A DNA stretch of 64,000 bases from Favolaschia claudopus (GCA_037176885.1 JAWWNJ010000056.1:744001-808000); one strand, 5' to 3'. Counted from the stretch's first letter, positions 9,915 through 21,224 are shown. Numbers and translations are program-made. The notes: generated from the letters alone by a model not told the origin.

Positions 9915-12167
9915 TCAATAAATCTTGTTCAAAATGAATTCAACGTTCGAAATGGTCTTCGAAAAATCATCAAAATCAAACCATTTGGGTATCCTCGCCC
10001 TCCTCGACGACCATTTCGATGTCGAGGGAGGAAATCGTGCGAATTTAGAAGTGTTCAAGAACTTCCGTGTTCTCCAACAGACGGCAAGGTACTCATTTCG
10101 TTTCTTAACCGAAAGATGCTTGCCGCTGTCGCGAGATTTCGACGCAGTCGTTGAAGGTTCGGGTTCAACACTGGAAACCGAGATAACGCGCCCTCCAGTA
10201 CGACGTTTCCCGTTCGAATCTGAGTCCAGTTTCTGGTCATCGGGCTTGGATTGAGTCTTACTCGATCCAGCCATATCAATTTCATCATTATCATCGTCAA
10301 CCTTGACGATAATTTCGGCGCTCTCAGCACCCGCAGTAACTTCAGCCCAAGAAGAAGTTTCGGGATCAAGTTTATCGCGAAACATTTCCTTCCGAATGTC
10401 GGCGTTGAGACTCCGCCAGAACATAACAACCTTCTCCTGGTTAGCTTCAAGACCAATGGTATTGTAAATTCGTTCCCATTCAGCCTTGTGAATCAATACT
10501 GACTTGGTGCCTTGAAGGCAAGAGCGCAGTCGAGTGCGTTGCTTCTCGCGGAAGTTCACAGGGAAACAGAAATTGAATAAACCCCAAAAGAACTCACTTA
10601 GAGTCCAAACGTGCTCATCATTCTCAACCTTGCTGTTGTAGAATTCAAGTGCACGAGCCGTCAAATAGTACGACAAGTAAAACACTCGTTGATCAGTCGG
10701 GACTTTGCCAAGTTGCACATAATTCGATCCTTCTTTAACAAATCGATGGAATGCAATGGCATCCGGTGAGCCATCATACTCCTTTGGAGGTATAGGCTTC
10801 AATATCATTTTATTCTTCCTGTGAGAACTCCGTTTCTTCCTAGAGGGACGGCGCTTGCGACGATGACGTGACGGGTATGACCTCCCGGAACCTGAACCAT
10901 CTGAGGACTCAGAGTCGGAGTTCGACGAATCAGAAGGTTCGGATGGGGTGGGTGAACCATCCACACGCTCGGCATTGCGCAGGGTGCGCTCTATGAAACT
11001 GCCTGGCGCGACGCGCACAGCAGGAGTGGGATCTGGACGGAATCCGCGAGTTCCTTGATCCGCACTAATCTGTCGATCAATACTGTCTTTGACAGCAGTC
11101 TGTGCCTTGGTTAAGTTAACCTTTGGCGTTATCGTCCGAGAACGTTGCAAGCTACTGATCTGCGCTTGCAGGTCAGCAATCTTCTCATCTATACTCTGGC
11201 CAGAGTTAATTATATCTTTCGTCGGCTTGAGCAATGATCTCGGAGTTCGGGGCTCGGTCCGTTCAGAAGCCAAGGTGATTTGCATTTGATCAAAGAACCC
11301 AGGTGGCGGTGAAACCTGTTCTTCTTTGACAGCGCGGCGAATTTCGGCGAAATTCTCAAAAGCAGCTCTTTGCGCGTCGATATCGCGCTCAGAGAAATCT
11401 TCCGATAAATTAGCTGCACCCCAGTTGCGAGGGTCAGCACCTTTACCTTTCTGGCGGGAAGTTCCAACACCAGAAGGTACAGCCGGACTGACAAGAGCCG
11501 ATCTATCATCAATATCTATCAAGTTCGTGTTCTCATCAACGGACGGGATCTCACGCGGGATATTTACCCCGCGCCCCGCCAAAGCTTCCTGGGCCAAAGC
11601 TTGGTGGCGGCGGGCGACACTCACAAGCTCATCAACACTCATACTCTGAATAGCACGAGAAACCGTGGAGGTAGAATGGGAATAAATATCATTTACTACG
11701 GTATGGGAACCCATAGAATTCTGACGACGCGGCGTTGCCATGCGAGACATAGCAACACCCTCGTCGAGCATCCCCCAATCCACGGCAGAGGTCAATACGG
11801 GCCCAGAGAGCTCGGTACGCGTCGAGGGTATCGACGATGAGGTCTCGTTGCCCAGAGGCAACGGTTCGACGCTCGAAGGCGAAGCGGTCTCACCACCCGA
11901 AGGTGATGGGGTCTCGCCGCCTGAAGGCAGCGGTGTATCTACACGAAGTGATGGTCGTCCACCCGCCTGACTGTAGGAGAAGTCAGGGGAAACGGGGCGT
12001 GATTTTGTCGAGGAGGCACGACTCTCCGGTCGGGGAGTCCCAGAGCGCGGACTCGCGGTGTTGGCAGCACTAGCAGGTCTTCCAGTCGACGACGCAGGCA
12101 GTCCAGAGACGGCTTGGTGAGCGTGAGAGCGAAGCGGGTAACGAGCGCGGCCAGCGGGATCAGTCAT
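9915..12167 (-). CDS. Gag of non-autonomous gypsy element
   Basis: 750 codons starting at 12167. The N-terminal 450 residues are Ser/Pro-rich and low complexity, with GKGADPRNWGAANLSEDFSE (about 255-275). This matches the same region of the 3115-residue polyprotein at 50288 (GKGPDPLNWGAVDWSDQFSE). A Ser/Asp then Arg/Lys-rich patch precedes the Gag core, which begins with MILKPIPPKEYDGS near residue 454. The core forms the capsid in this family. In the full-length relative a CCHC knuckle follows the KRRNEL segment; here the equivalent KKRNEYLA is followed by unrelated sequence, so the knuckle and all of Pol are deleted and the frame ends shortly before the 3' LTR. The intact frame suggests selection or recent origin. 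Product would be a capsid lacking its usual nucleic acid-binding tail, compensated perhaps by the basic patch. Confidence 0.75.
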   Translation of the reverse strand: MTDPAGRARYPLRSHAHQAVSGLPASSTGRPASAANTASPRSGTPRPESRASSTKSRPVSPDFSYSQAGGRPSLRVDTPLPSGGETPSPSGGETASPSSVEPLPLGNETSSSIPSTRTELSGPVLTSAVDWGMLDEGVAMSRMATPRRQNSMGSHTVVNDIYSHSTSTVSRAIQSMSVDELVSVARRHQALAQEALAGRGVNIPREIPSVDENTNLIDIDDRSALVSPAVPSGVGTSRQKGKGADPRNWGAANLSEDFSERDIDAQRAAFENFAEIRRAVKEEQVSPPPGFFDQMQITLASERTEPRTPRSLLKPTKDIINSGQSIDEKIADLQAQISSLQRSRTITPKVNLTKAQTAVKDSIDRQISADQGTRGFRPDPTPAVRVAPGSFIERTLRNAERVDGSPTPSEPSDSSNSDSESSDGSGSGRSYPSRHRRKRRPSRKKRSSHRKNKMILKPIPPKEYDGSPDAIAFHRFVKEGSNYVQLGKVPTDQRVFYLSYYLTARALEFYNSKVENDEHVWTLSEFFWGLFNFCFPVNFREKQRTRLRSCLQGTKSVLIHKAEWERIYNTIGLEANQEKVVMFWRSLNADIRKEMFRDKLDPETSSWAEVTAGAESAEIIVKVDDDNDEIDMAGSSKTQSKPDDQKLDSDSNGKRRTGGRVISVSSVEPEPSTTASKSRDSGKHLSVKKRNEYLAVCWRTRKFLNTSKFARFPPSTSKWSSRRARIPKWFDFDDFSKTISNVEFILNKIY

Positions 12168-12262
12168 CGGGGTCGATGTCGAGCTCAGAGGGGTCAGAGA
12201 AGGTCGGGGGAAGTCGTAGTCGAGAGCGTCGACAGTCTAGAGACTTGGTTCAGTTCAAAAGA

Positions 12263-12464
12263 TGTGACGGAAGCGAGGGGGAGTCGAGTTCCGGCACACA
12301 GGGATCAAGAGAGAACTGGTGTAAGTCTTAGATTGACCAAGGGAAAAGCTACTACGACAAGAACTAAACTACTTATACAGGAGAATCGAGGCTGTGTACA
12401 TGGAGTCATGGGGACGACACGGCCAGATCTCGCCGTGAGCGGATGCGAACACCGATCCGTCACA
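12263..12464 (-). repeat. 5' LTR of the gag-only element
   Basis: 202 bp partner of 9662-9865, same TGTGACGG start and CCGTCACA end. The gag start codon lies 96 bp downstream on the minus strand. The sequence next to it, TCTTTTGAACTGAACC, would be the primer site; I cannot assign a tRNA. Confidence 0.9.
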
Positions 12465-12469
12465 TTTGT
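12465..12469. repeat. target site duplication TTTGT (right)
   Basis: Matches 9657-9661. Joining the LINE across the element at this point restores the reading ...KWLGIHLDK-QLNLNHHVK..., confirming a clean insertion. Confidence 0.9.
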
Positions 12470-13650
12470 CGAGGTGTATGCCCAGCCATTTAATTGTGTC
12501 GAAGGCGACAATGGTGGTCTCGGAGGCATCCGCGTTCGGAAGGCGGATAGCGGGATTCGCAAAGGGTGTCTTGCCTTTTCCCTTCTTGCGGCCCGTGTAG
12601 TGCATCAATTCGCGTTTTGCATCGTCGATCGCAAGTCCCCAGTTGCCCAGAGTTGTGCGAATTTTGATATATGCCTTTCGTAGTCCGTACATTTGTTTCC
12701 AGTGATTCGGAGGCGACATAAATCTTCCCGTCGTCTACGTACATAATCAAAGCAACTTCAGTATGGTCATCGGGGGCAGGAAAAGCACTCGCCGGGTTCC
12801 GTTTCGGCTTGAACATCTCCAGAAATTCTGCGCTATAGAACGCAGCGAGAATTGGGGAGACTGGAGAGCCTTGCGGGATCCCATTTACCACTCGTTTCAT
12901 CTCTCCGCGCTTTCCGTCAATGCAGACTGCAGCTTGGTGATCTTCCAGAAATGAGGCGACCCATTGTACGTATTCGAGCGGGATACCCTTGCGTCGGAGT
13001 TCACGCAGCAGGCGCTGGTGGTTCACAAAATCAAAGTAGCCTTTTATATCAAAAGTTAAGGCCGACAGAACTTTACCGTTGTTCCACGCCGCTTGCACGT
13101 CGTTGGTAAACGTTAAAATTGCATCTGAGGTGGACGTGTTTGCACAGCCGCCGAATTGTGTACCTGGAATGAGATCGTGTTTGCCAGCCAAGAACGAAAG
13201 GCGCCGCGCAACAATCTTCTCCAGGATTTTTCCCATGCACTCGAGGAGTTGGATGAGTCGGTAAGCTCTCGGATTGGAGTAGTCGGGTTTCCGTGGTTTC
13301 CGAAGTGCTATCGCAATCGCCTTCCGCCATTCTCGTGGATGGAAGCCGTTGCGGAGGCATCTCCTCAGCAGCATATGGATCTCCGCACGGGCGTCATGCC
13401 ACGCCCAGCGAATGACCCCATAAGACATGTCGCTGTCTCCCGGTGTGGTGTTGGCGCTGGATTCCCAGATGGCCTCGCGCACCTCCGTCACGGTGATGTC
13501 AGTGAAGTCGAAGTCGTCAGGTTGGTGGCCGTGATGGTTGAACTTCAAGTTCAACATTGCCCACTTATCAACAAGTGGTTGGCATAATCCGGCATCCAAT
13601 GTCAGCGAAATCCTACTTGGGAGTCTCCGACGTTCCCAGCTCATCTGAGC
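12465..13650 (-). pseudogene. LINE ORF2, reverse transcriptase half
   Basis: Minus strand from about 13644. The order of RT motifs is standard: a segment with AIALRKPRKPDYSNPRAYR (RT block 1), a CANTSTSDA segment, LTFDIKGYFDFV (block A, Asp), NGIPQGSPVSPIL (block B') and IMYVDDGKIY (YVDD catalytic box, about 12745). A frameshift near 12690 moves the next part (GLAIDDAKRELMHYTG, then KWLGIHLD) to another frame before the LTR insertion at 12464. The RT copies element RNA at a nicked target site in this family. The frameshift and the insertion disable it. Family placement (I/Tad-type) rests on the RT to RNase H order and the terminal zinc finger. Confidence 0.8.
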
Positions 13651-13660
13651 CTTGGCACAG

Positions 13661-15290
13661 GCATCCTAATATGGCAATCCTACAAAGAACTCATGCCCGA
13701 ATCGGGATCCTATGAACTTGGTCGAGTGAGTACCTGGCCACATTCAATGATCTTCGAGTGTGCGTTGAAGGCAAACAATCCCTTGGTAGGTTCAGTATGT
13801 CAGTCAGCGTCCAAGCTGCACAGAGGTACCTGATGAGTGAACGCGGAATTCCTGCCGATACATGGCCCAGGTTGGGGTTTTAGTGGATTCGGCACCCCAA
13901 CACCGCTAGAGTCCCGCCTAGGAGTGAACACGCACTAGTACTCTACTATGCCCCATACCTTAAACAGTCCTTTTCTAAATGTGAACAGGGTGTTGATATC
14001 GGGAGGGACAGGTTCGTTGTCGATTTTATTGAAGAAAGTGTCGCTTCAAGCGAGTACTTTCGCTGTCGTTCGAACTCTATGCACCATCCCCTCTCATATC
14101 GCTCTTTTTAATCAGGATTCAGTTTACATTCCGATCCGTAAGTGAGCATTTGTAAAGATGCTTTCTCCACCCGCTTCCTCACTCGCTATTCAACAAACAC
14201 ACACATTACGCATCGACCATACTTTTGATATTCAGCGTTTTCAACCTCGAACACGCATCCGGCCATGTTCGCCAGTCAGATAAGCTGGCGACTTTATCCT
14301 CATCTAAAGGCAATATCCAACAGGTTGACGATTTGATGATCGCCTCCATCGACGTCCCCAGAGTTTATGCGCTAAAACTATTGTATTCGACAACTGTATG
14401 CTAACGATCACCCTCTTTCACCACTGGCGACCTTCATTTCACCTTCCTGCGTCTCACGGAATTAATGTTCAGTTCCAGCCGCAAGGTCACTGCAGCTCAT
14501 CGTCATCGACTCATTTCTGACAGCCACTTTATCTGGGCTCTTGGCTCTCGTTCTAATTTTTGCGACTATACCAAACTCCGAGTCCTTCGACTTTTCTCAC
14601 TGCAGACTCGGTCCCGATAAATTGTCTTGGACTCTGATTTGACTCAACTCATCCATTTCTCAACCGAATCAAAAATCCAGAGCAACCATGCCCCTCCTTT
14701 TTCAAACGATCTGATGTGCACAAGTCAATTCGAGGATGAACTCTCAGCCTATCGCATCTTCGAACTCTATCTAGTCAGGCTAGTCTCGCCCAGCTCTCGC
14801 TTACAATTCCTACGGATCAGCGGTATTCACGAGAATGATCTTGCCCTCACTGCCAGTGCTCAGCCCCATAAAATTGAGAAATGCAAGTCAGATTCTACCC
14901 TCAGTGCTTACGACCACATTTTCCGTCCAGTCAAGCCATTTCATAGTTTGGGAGCCGCCTTCTTTTGTGGGTTAGCCGCGGGCGCTTGGGGGGAGCATAA
15001 GAATGGGCGAACTTCAGTGCAATTTCAAGGGTCATGTCACACTTTAGCCTGTGAAAAGGACCAATCAATTTACAGTGCCAAGCATCACTTCTCCAACACT
15101 GCTTTTTCGGCCGAACATAAATTTATGTGATTTATTTCTGATTTTCTAAGGAAGGAAACCGACCAAAAGAATGCGTTTGGCGTCGAGAACTCACTTTTTC
15201 CCACGGTGTTTCACTTTTTTCGCGTCTGGAAAAAATAAAATCATGCTTTTGGCTCTAATTTTGGATGGATTGAGGCCAGATGTGTTCAGT
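13661..15290. other. no recognisable gene; pyrimidine-rich non-coding stretch
   Basis: The plus strand is notably C/T-rich between about 13930 and 14900, in the same style as 44900-49200. A short segment at about 14948-14991 (GCCGCCTTCTTTTGTGGG, then TTAGCCGCGGGCGCTTGGGG) recurs at 49275-49312, tying the two regions to one repeat family. A 167-codon open frame at 14627-15130 has no features I recognise. Confidence 0.45.
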
Positions 15291-16255
15291 AGTCATGCAG
15301 AAACCCAGAAAAAGTGGTAGCCGAGTGTAGCCGAGTCTCCTCTGACAGGCTCCCGGTCACTATCATATAGGTCCGTAGCCCTCATAGAGTAAAACAACGT
15401 CAGAGGTCTATTTCGCGAACCAGCCACAGGAAGGAGGTTCTGGGTAGCTGAAGTGAAGCAGCTGCTCGAAACTAAGCGTTTCCCGCAACTTCGAGGGAAA
15501 AATCGGCTTTTTTGACGTCTCCAGAGCGCCATCAACGTCAAAAAATAGAGTAAATCAGCCAAATTCCGACGGACATATTTGGTAGTGACCGGGCGCCTGC
15601 TCTGACCTACCCGAGTGATCCGCCGAACGTTGGGGCGGCAAAGTCCGGGACGCACGTGACCTTAACCCTAACCGATATGGGAATTTGATGATGGCATCAG
15701 CTATCATTAGGGTTTGTTTCACTTTTTCGGAGGTGAAAATACAAAAACTTGTTCAATTGCCTTGCAAAGCACAAGATGAGTTGCTACACATCCATAGAGA
15801 CGTTTTACACTGTTTTTCAGTTGAATGGTGATGACGGCATAATGTAGTTTCGAGTTCAACTTTTGATGCCGTTCCCTGCCAAAAAAGGAACCGTGATGTG
15901 ATGCTTGGCACTGTATAGTCCGCCGTATCTTGTCCGTATCTGCTCCAGTTTGGGGATATAATCGTAGATAAGATCCTCAACTATCTCATGAGAATTAGTT
16001 TCAGCCATAACACGCCGAAAGGAGACGAGAAGTGGGCAAAAGAAAAGTGATCATTGCCGAATTAGGCAGCTGATGCAGTTTAAGTAGTGTCTTGCTCGTA
16101 CCGCAGACACACTCGTGGGCTCAAACTTTTTGAGACTGTACATAGGCTCTATATCATGGGGCTGAGCAAAAAGAATCCAACTACAAGCTGTTGTGGATAG
16201 CCAGAAAACAAAACTAATCAAGGAACCCTCCCTATCCAAGGAACCCTACTACGTA
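15291..16255. other. no recognisable gene
   Basis: Only short frames without family features. CTTAACCCTAACC at about 15659-15672 is two telomere-like units and too short to call a telomeric repeat. Confidence 0.4.
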
Positions 16256-16563
16256 ACCCATAGGCCTCGGTCAAGCCAAAAAGGTATGGGGTATGGCAGA
16301 GTTATGGGTCTTCCCAGCCAAAAGTCGGTCAAAGTCCCCCAAAAATGTATGGGTTAAGGCTGTGACAATATGGATTCATGACAAAACATCATGAATTTTC
16401 GTCATGAAACAACTACTCATTTTTTTTTAATGGGTTACGAGAGCTATGGGTTATGACACCTTCGACTGTACTATTTTTCGGGAATTTTGACTGACTTTTG
16501 GCTGGGATAACCCATAAATCTGCCATATGCCATACCTTGTGGACCTAACCGAGGCCTATGGGT
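16256..16563. mobile_element. TA-flanked MITE with ~100-bp imperfect inverted repeats
   Basis: Ends ACCCATAGGCCTCGGT and its inverse, TA at 16254-16255 and 16564-16565. The arms stay alignable for about 100 bp (shared GGTATGG, ATATGGCAGA, CCCAGCCAAAAGTC). The centre (16367-16431) is the TCATGA-type module also found near 3400 and 60424, so either that module is part of this element or it inserted into it. Confidence 0.75.
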
Positions 16564-16639
16564 TATGACAGCTTCGACTGTACTACACTGTAGGTATTCT
16601 TTTTTTAGTTTCCACACACCCTTGGACTTAGCAGAAGAT

Positions 16640-16830
16640 AGGCCAGCTTCTTCATGACCGAAATTCATGATGTTTTGTTAGGAATTCCGACCTCACAAAA
16701 ATGGTAAGTTTCTAAACATCATGAAAGCAGTTTTGAAATTCATGATGGCCTTCATGACGAAACATCACGAGATATGAAATTCATGACAAATGGTTTTGAA
16801 ATTCATGCCAATTACTCTGCACATGTGAGG
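16640..16830. repeat. TCATGA-rich repeat, related to 3415-3600
   Basis: Aligns with the block near 3430-3600: the shared order is TTCATGATGTTTTGT, then AAGTTTCT, AACATCATGAAAGC, TTGAAATTCAT and a final TTTGCACA-like end. Non-coding. Confidence 0.6.
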
Positions 16831-17774
16831 GCTCTTCAGAACTCCTTGTAGACCATTGTAGAGAGCTCAGACAGAGTTTTTCCGAATTAAATCATTTTTT
16901 TTGTGACACTTCTGTTCTACGGCAAGAATTTCCAAAGTGACCGGGGGCCGAATATACACAAGCTCCCCCTCCTGTAATACACAACCTACGTCTTGAAGGG
17001 TAGACTGCATTTACTCGTCGAGGCTGTTGGTAAACACGAGCATATTGCAAGGGTTCATTTTTTTATGGCGCTTGACAGATCGCCCCTTGTTCCCAGAATT
17101 CATATCCGACGAGTCCAAACGAGAAGCTGTAGCCTCACGCAGTCAGAATACGGAGTCGATACGAAGAAGAAGAAAAAGAAAAGAGCCCCATTTACCGTTT
17201 GAATTGTGATTTACACACTTTTGACGGTTCCACGCCCCACGACAGCCTCGAGTGTCGCAAACTCGGCACTTCCGTTTCGTTTTACGCCCCTTACGTAAGG
17301 TAGGGCTCATTCATAAGGAACCTACGTCATGTGATCAAATGTCACACTCCATTTTGGGCTGAGCCGCCGTTTCCCATTCCTTTTGCATTGTCTGTGACCA
17401 CAAAGCCATAAGTAAATACGAAGATCTACTTTAGTACCTTGTTAGGGAAATACTGCAACATAGATTAATCTTTGAAGCTGAACTGGATTCATTGAAAGTG
17501 AAACAATGCTCCCGAACCAAAATTCTTTCAATAAATCATGATCATCGGCATCAACTATCGGGCAAAAAGCCATGCAGGTGTCATTGGAAAAGCTAAATGC
17601 AGTTATCTTCGTATCCAAACCCATGGAATTATGCCAGAATTCGGTCAAAAGGGGCCTACCTTACTATTTGTGGGGGGGGATGTATTATTTGCGAGGGGGT
17701 CTCTGCAATTGAAGAGAGAGGCGACGGAGCCGCCGCCACTGACGGCGGAACAAGGGACATAGCTGGCTCCGCCG
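16831..17774. other. no gene; dispersed GGGGGAG repeat near 16940-16985
   Basis: The minus strand at 16985-16937 reads TTACAGGAGGGGGAGCTTGT followed by GTATATTCGG, a member of the dispersed family listed at 32629, 34465 and 44703. The rest shows no coding features I can support. Confidence 0.45.
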
Positions 17775-17990
17775 TTGAAGCAGCGTCTGCTCCAAACACT
17801 GAATCTTGCAGACCACCAAGCATGTTCTATCAAGAATAAAGACGCCCCGAGGGCCTGGCTAATTGCAATACCGGTACTCATTGGAATTTTGAAGAAGGAC
17901 AAAGACCCCATGGATCCAGCAAGCTACCGTTTAATCGCACTCGAGTGTTGTTGCTCAAGATGCTCTTGACACGAACACAAGGATCGGCTC
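17775..17990 (+). pseudogene. short LINE reverse transcriptase fragment
   Basis: The frame reads DAPRAWLIAIPVLIGILKKD followed by KDPMDPASYRLIALECC. This is the block 1 landmark of Tad-type LINE RTs (IPVLKKGKDP..ASYR.IALECCLLK). A frameshift follows at CC, where LLKML continues in another frame. Only about 65 residues remain, ending where the copia fragment on the opposite strand begins. It carries no catalytic motifs. Confidence 0.55.
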
Positions 17991-19240
17991 TCGACGATGA
18001 GTATCACAGCTTGGTGTACGTTCCGTTCAAGGTCTCAGCCCAATCCCTTCCGCCCTGCATCGTGCCATAAATGGTTTTCTTCAAGCGGCAAGCCCAACCC
18101 TCTTTCCCCTCCACCTAGTAGCTCTTCGGCTGCTCCATGTAAATCTCCTCCTTGGTTTTACTGTTCAGATAAGCCGCCTTGAAGTCGATTTGCCATAGGT
18201 GAAGGTCTTGCTTAGCAGCAATGGCAGCGGTCATCCGAATCGAGTTAAGCGGGCAACAGCAACCCAAGTATCAATCCCGTGCACCTGTGTGAAGCCCTTC
18301 CCCACAAGGCGTGCCTTAGTACGCAGCCACTCCCCGGCACCATCTGTCTTTACATCAAACACCCATTTACACGCCATAACATCAGCTCTCGGGGGCGGTC
18401 GCTGCAACTCCCAAGGTCTTTTTCTTCTCATGAAGGCCCATCTCAACATCCATCGCCGCAGTCCAGCGAGGAGCCACGGTTCATCGCGTCGCTGTACTGT
18501 ACCTCCCTGTATGGGAGCAACCGTCACTATGACGGTGGGGTTGGTTGTGTTGCCTCTTTTTGAGGTGGTCACGGTCACGATTGAGGCCGTTGCCTTGAGA
18601 AAATCGTGACGCAGCACGAAAAAAAGTTTTCTGCCTGGAAACATACACAATTGAGTCTGAGCTTACCTTTTGAGCTGCTGATTGTAGTGAATTCAACGAT
18701 TTGATGACTCCTTCAGGAATTTTTTGAGCCAGATGGTTGCCTCCTTTGGCAACGGTCACGGCTCACGGCGGGTCGGTTGGCTGAAAACAAGGCAACCGTT
18801 TTGTCACGGTCCCTCGATGGTTGCTTCCATACAGGGAGGTACAGTAGTGTTTTGGGACGTACATGCGGTCAGGATCATACGACATCAAGGTGTGTGCCAT
18901 AGGATCATCGAGCTGTGAATTGAGATTGACAATCCTGTCGTCCCAGGCTGCATTCGCCTTAGGGCGCGCAGAGGCTGTTGCCGCGGTTAGCATGTGCCGC
19001 ATTCTCTCGTGCTGCAGACTCGCGGGACTCGGTGAGACGACTAGTTGCCGCTAGCTGGAGGTGCAGGTACGTTCACCGGTTTGTTCCGCGCCGGTGCGGG
19101 CTCATGAAACTCTGCAGGTTGCTCGGGATCGTGTGCTGGAGGATCTGAACTGTTATGCCGAGCACTTGCGGATGAAGTCAACTCCACGCGCTCTTCCTCA
19201 TCTCCCTTCCTCGCATCCTCCCCCTCATCCACAGTACGAT
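17985..19240 (-). pseudogene. copia Pol fragment: linker and start of reverse transcriptase, split by a MITE
   Basis: On the minus strand from 19232 there is an acidic, Pro-rich linker, then ...PDRMYVPKHY. After removing the MITE at 18497-18844 with one TA, the frame runs on as ...KHYSDAMNR. The RT N-terminus follows: WELQRPPPRADVMACKWVF (about 18410), KARLVGKGFTQVHGIDTW, and in a shifted frame KQDLHLWQIDFKAAYLNSKT then KKTIYGTMQGGRDWAE. These are classic landmarks of the copia-type RT. There are at least two frameshifts and one in-frame TAG. The YxDD box is missing because the copy ends near 17985, so it cannot function. Confidence 0.75.
18497..18844. mobile_element. TA-flanked MITE in copia RT
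   Basis: 348 bp. Ends CTGTACCTCCCTGTATGG and the inverse, with inverted repeats of about 26 bp (continuing AAGCAACC). TA at 18495-18496 and 18845-18846. Subterminal CAACGGTCACGG-type short repeats are visible on both sides. No coding capacity. Excision in silico restores the copia reading frame locally. Confidence 0.8.
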
Positions 19241-19259
19241 TCGCTTTCCCCTCATTAAA

Positions 19260-20700
19260 CTACGGGATCGGTGTTTACACCGTCATGGAGCTCTTCGTTC
19301 TTGCCGGTTCGTCGTTGTGTCTTAATCTGCTCCATCATCGGAGCTTATTTTATTCCTGCTCCAGGACTATCGCCCTTCATCACTGCGCATGCATGTCTCC
19401 AGCCCTTCTCGTACAGCTCGGCTCCTAGCCGCATGCTACGCTTATATTCACGTCGGAGAGACGGGTCTGTGGTGAGTTCAGAGTTTGGTTTCCTCTTATT
19501 GATAACCCTTCTCATGGCTCATGGATGTACAGGCGACTCCTGAGCCCTTGTATTCACAACAGTGTTCTTGCTCCCAACACCGAGCAGCGACTGCCGCGGA
19601 TTGGCTGTATGTGTGGGCCAAGGACCGCGTCTGGATGTCCACTCGCATGAGCCAACTTCTTGATTCATACAATGTCCGTCTGCCTCCTCCTCATTCGGTT
19701 CGAAATTGATTATTGGCAAGCGAGGTCACCTGTCGCAAGGCAGTCACCAATCTTTTCGATGTTTTCGAACCGACACTGGTGGAGCCCGCCCTCCAGGCTC
19801 ATCCGGCGTGGGGCAACCTTATTTTCGGTGAGACGGCGTGGTTGTCCCTTTCTGGGGATGCTTCCATCGCCACTGATCCCATCATCGAGTTTTTCTGAGA
19901 GCAAGGTGAGTACGCCCGACGCATCTCAGAGCACCTACCTCTCAATCAGCAATAGACTTACTATCCAACCCAACCCATCTACGCCCTGCTGAGTTTTACA
20001 ACCCAGTTTCCCTTCCGTCTTCCGAGCTCAAGACCGCGCGCCGAAATACCTTTGCCTATCATGGCAAGAAAGAGATGTGGACAGTTGTTCGCAATTTCCC
20101 GAACACCTTACACTGGAGCAGTAAACCGACGTTCGCATTTCGCATTTTCTCCCTGCTTCGGGCTATCAATTCTCTAACATGGTTTGTAGTCATCACTCCA
20201 AGGTTCCTCACATGGAGGAGTGTTTGGGGAAAGCGCGGGAATCTATGCTGTTCAAGAAATACTCAAGGGGTTTCGATCGGTCCTTTAGAATATTGCGGAA
20301 ATGGGCACATACCTAGCGTTGGAAATTCTTCTTTGTCAGTCATTGATGTTTCCTGCCAATTTGAACACGAAACTGAACTCACTTTACGGTATCTTCCAGT
20401 CTTGCTGTCTGTAAGTGGGATCCTTCCATATCGCAGCACCTTGGAGAACGCCTATTGAGGGGACTCAATTGGATTTCTACCAAGCTAGAGGCACCACGTT
20501 CACACAAGCGCAAACGAACGGAGAAGGAAAACAAGGCTTTGGCGAGGAAGCTGGCAACTTTGAAGCCTGGTTATGCTAGGGCTGCGGCAGCGAAGGAGGC
20601 GACGGAAGAGGATGATACAGCTGAAGAATCAACGCATGAGCGCCGACCAAAAACCAGCACTCCAGAATATCTGGTTATCTATCCCATGTAAGTATTGTAT
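19260..20700 (+). other. unassigned open frames, possible decayed gene
   Basis: Overlapping plus-strand frames (19271-19543, 19713-19898, 20075-20458, 20455-20691) have GC3-rich codons and look like exon-sized pieces. One reads FDVFEPTLVEPALQAHPAWG, and the last is a Lys/Glu-rich stretch (HKRKRTEKENKALARKLATL). I do not recognise a family and cannot join them with convincing splice sites. I therefore describe the region as possibly coding, perhaps a relic, without a function. Confidence 0.25.
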
Positions 20701-20898
20701 ATTATTTGTTAACCAACATTTGTCTGGCATAATATTGGTTCTCTATTCCTCCTGTTTTGTTCTCGCAAAGGAGGTAGAGCAATCTGAATCCTATGTACAC
20801 CTGCCAAGCTTTTGAGTCAGCACTTGCGTGTGACTTGAATGACAATGTGACACTGATGTGGCAGCAGTGAGCCTCAAAAAAGCAGGTAGGGTCCATTA

Positions 20899-21093
20899 GA
20901 GACTTTGCGGTAGCCACTGGTGGCTATTGGTGGCTAATTTTTCTCGGGACCGGATGACAGCCTCTGGGTGGATTAGCCACTATTTGTACTACCTATTCAC
21001 GGGATGCTAGGGTGGCTAACTCGAGCGGGAGGCTCAAAAAACTATTGCACACGAAGAGCCACAAATAGCCACCGGTGGCTTCCGCAAAGTCTC
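20899..21093. mobile_element. 195-bp TA-flanked MITE
   Basis: Ends GAGACTTTGCGG and inverse, TA at 20897-20898 and 21094-21095. The inverted repeat extends about 38 bp with three mismatches (AGCCACTGGTGGCTATT versus AGCCACCGGTGGCTATT). It contains repeated TGGCTA words. Confidence 0.8.
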
Positions 21094-21224
21094 TAATAAC
21101 ACTCAGAAATGCTCATTGTGTTGTTGAATTAAGAAATTTCATCGAAAATGTGCTGCTGCGAGGAACTAGTGGAATAACCTTTTTTGGTAACTCGGTGTGA
21201 CGTGGCAATTCAAACTCAGATCGA

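Larger units (their letters stand above)
9662..12464 (-). mobile_element. gag-only Ty3/gypsy element (TR-GAG-like), nested in LINE
   Basis: 2803 bp with LTRs at 9662-9865 and 12263-12464, TG...CA ends and a perfect TTTGT target duplication. The single large ORF (9915-12167, minus) is a Gag; protease, RT, RNase H and integrase are absent. A polypurine tract, GGAGGGCGGA on the minus strand, directly precedes the 3' LTR, nearly the same as the GGAGGGCGTA before the 3' LTR of the full gypsy element at 59671. The LTRs differ at roughly eight positions and a 2-bp gap, so it is older than the element at 49857. It would need enzymes from a relative to move. Confidence 0.85.
7703..13660 (-). mobile_element. 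5'-truncated LINE with nested LTR element
   Basis: A non-LTR retrotransposon read on the minus strand. The 3' end is a T15 run on the plus strand (7703-7717), the poly(A) tail of the element. About 300 bp of 3' UTR follow the ORF stop near 8017. The coding part holds RT (12465-13644) and RNase H plus a zinc finger (8017-9661). No endonuclease domain is seen upstream of 13650, consistent with the usual 5' truncation. The gag-only LTR element at 9662-12464 is inserted within the ORF. I could not identify the LINE's own target duplication, so the upstream boundary is approximate. Confidence 0.75.

Noticed and set aside
15659..15672. telomeric repeat CTTAACCCTAACC
   Set aside because: Only two units, internal, and not at a chromosome end.
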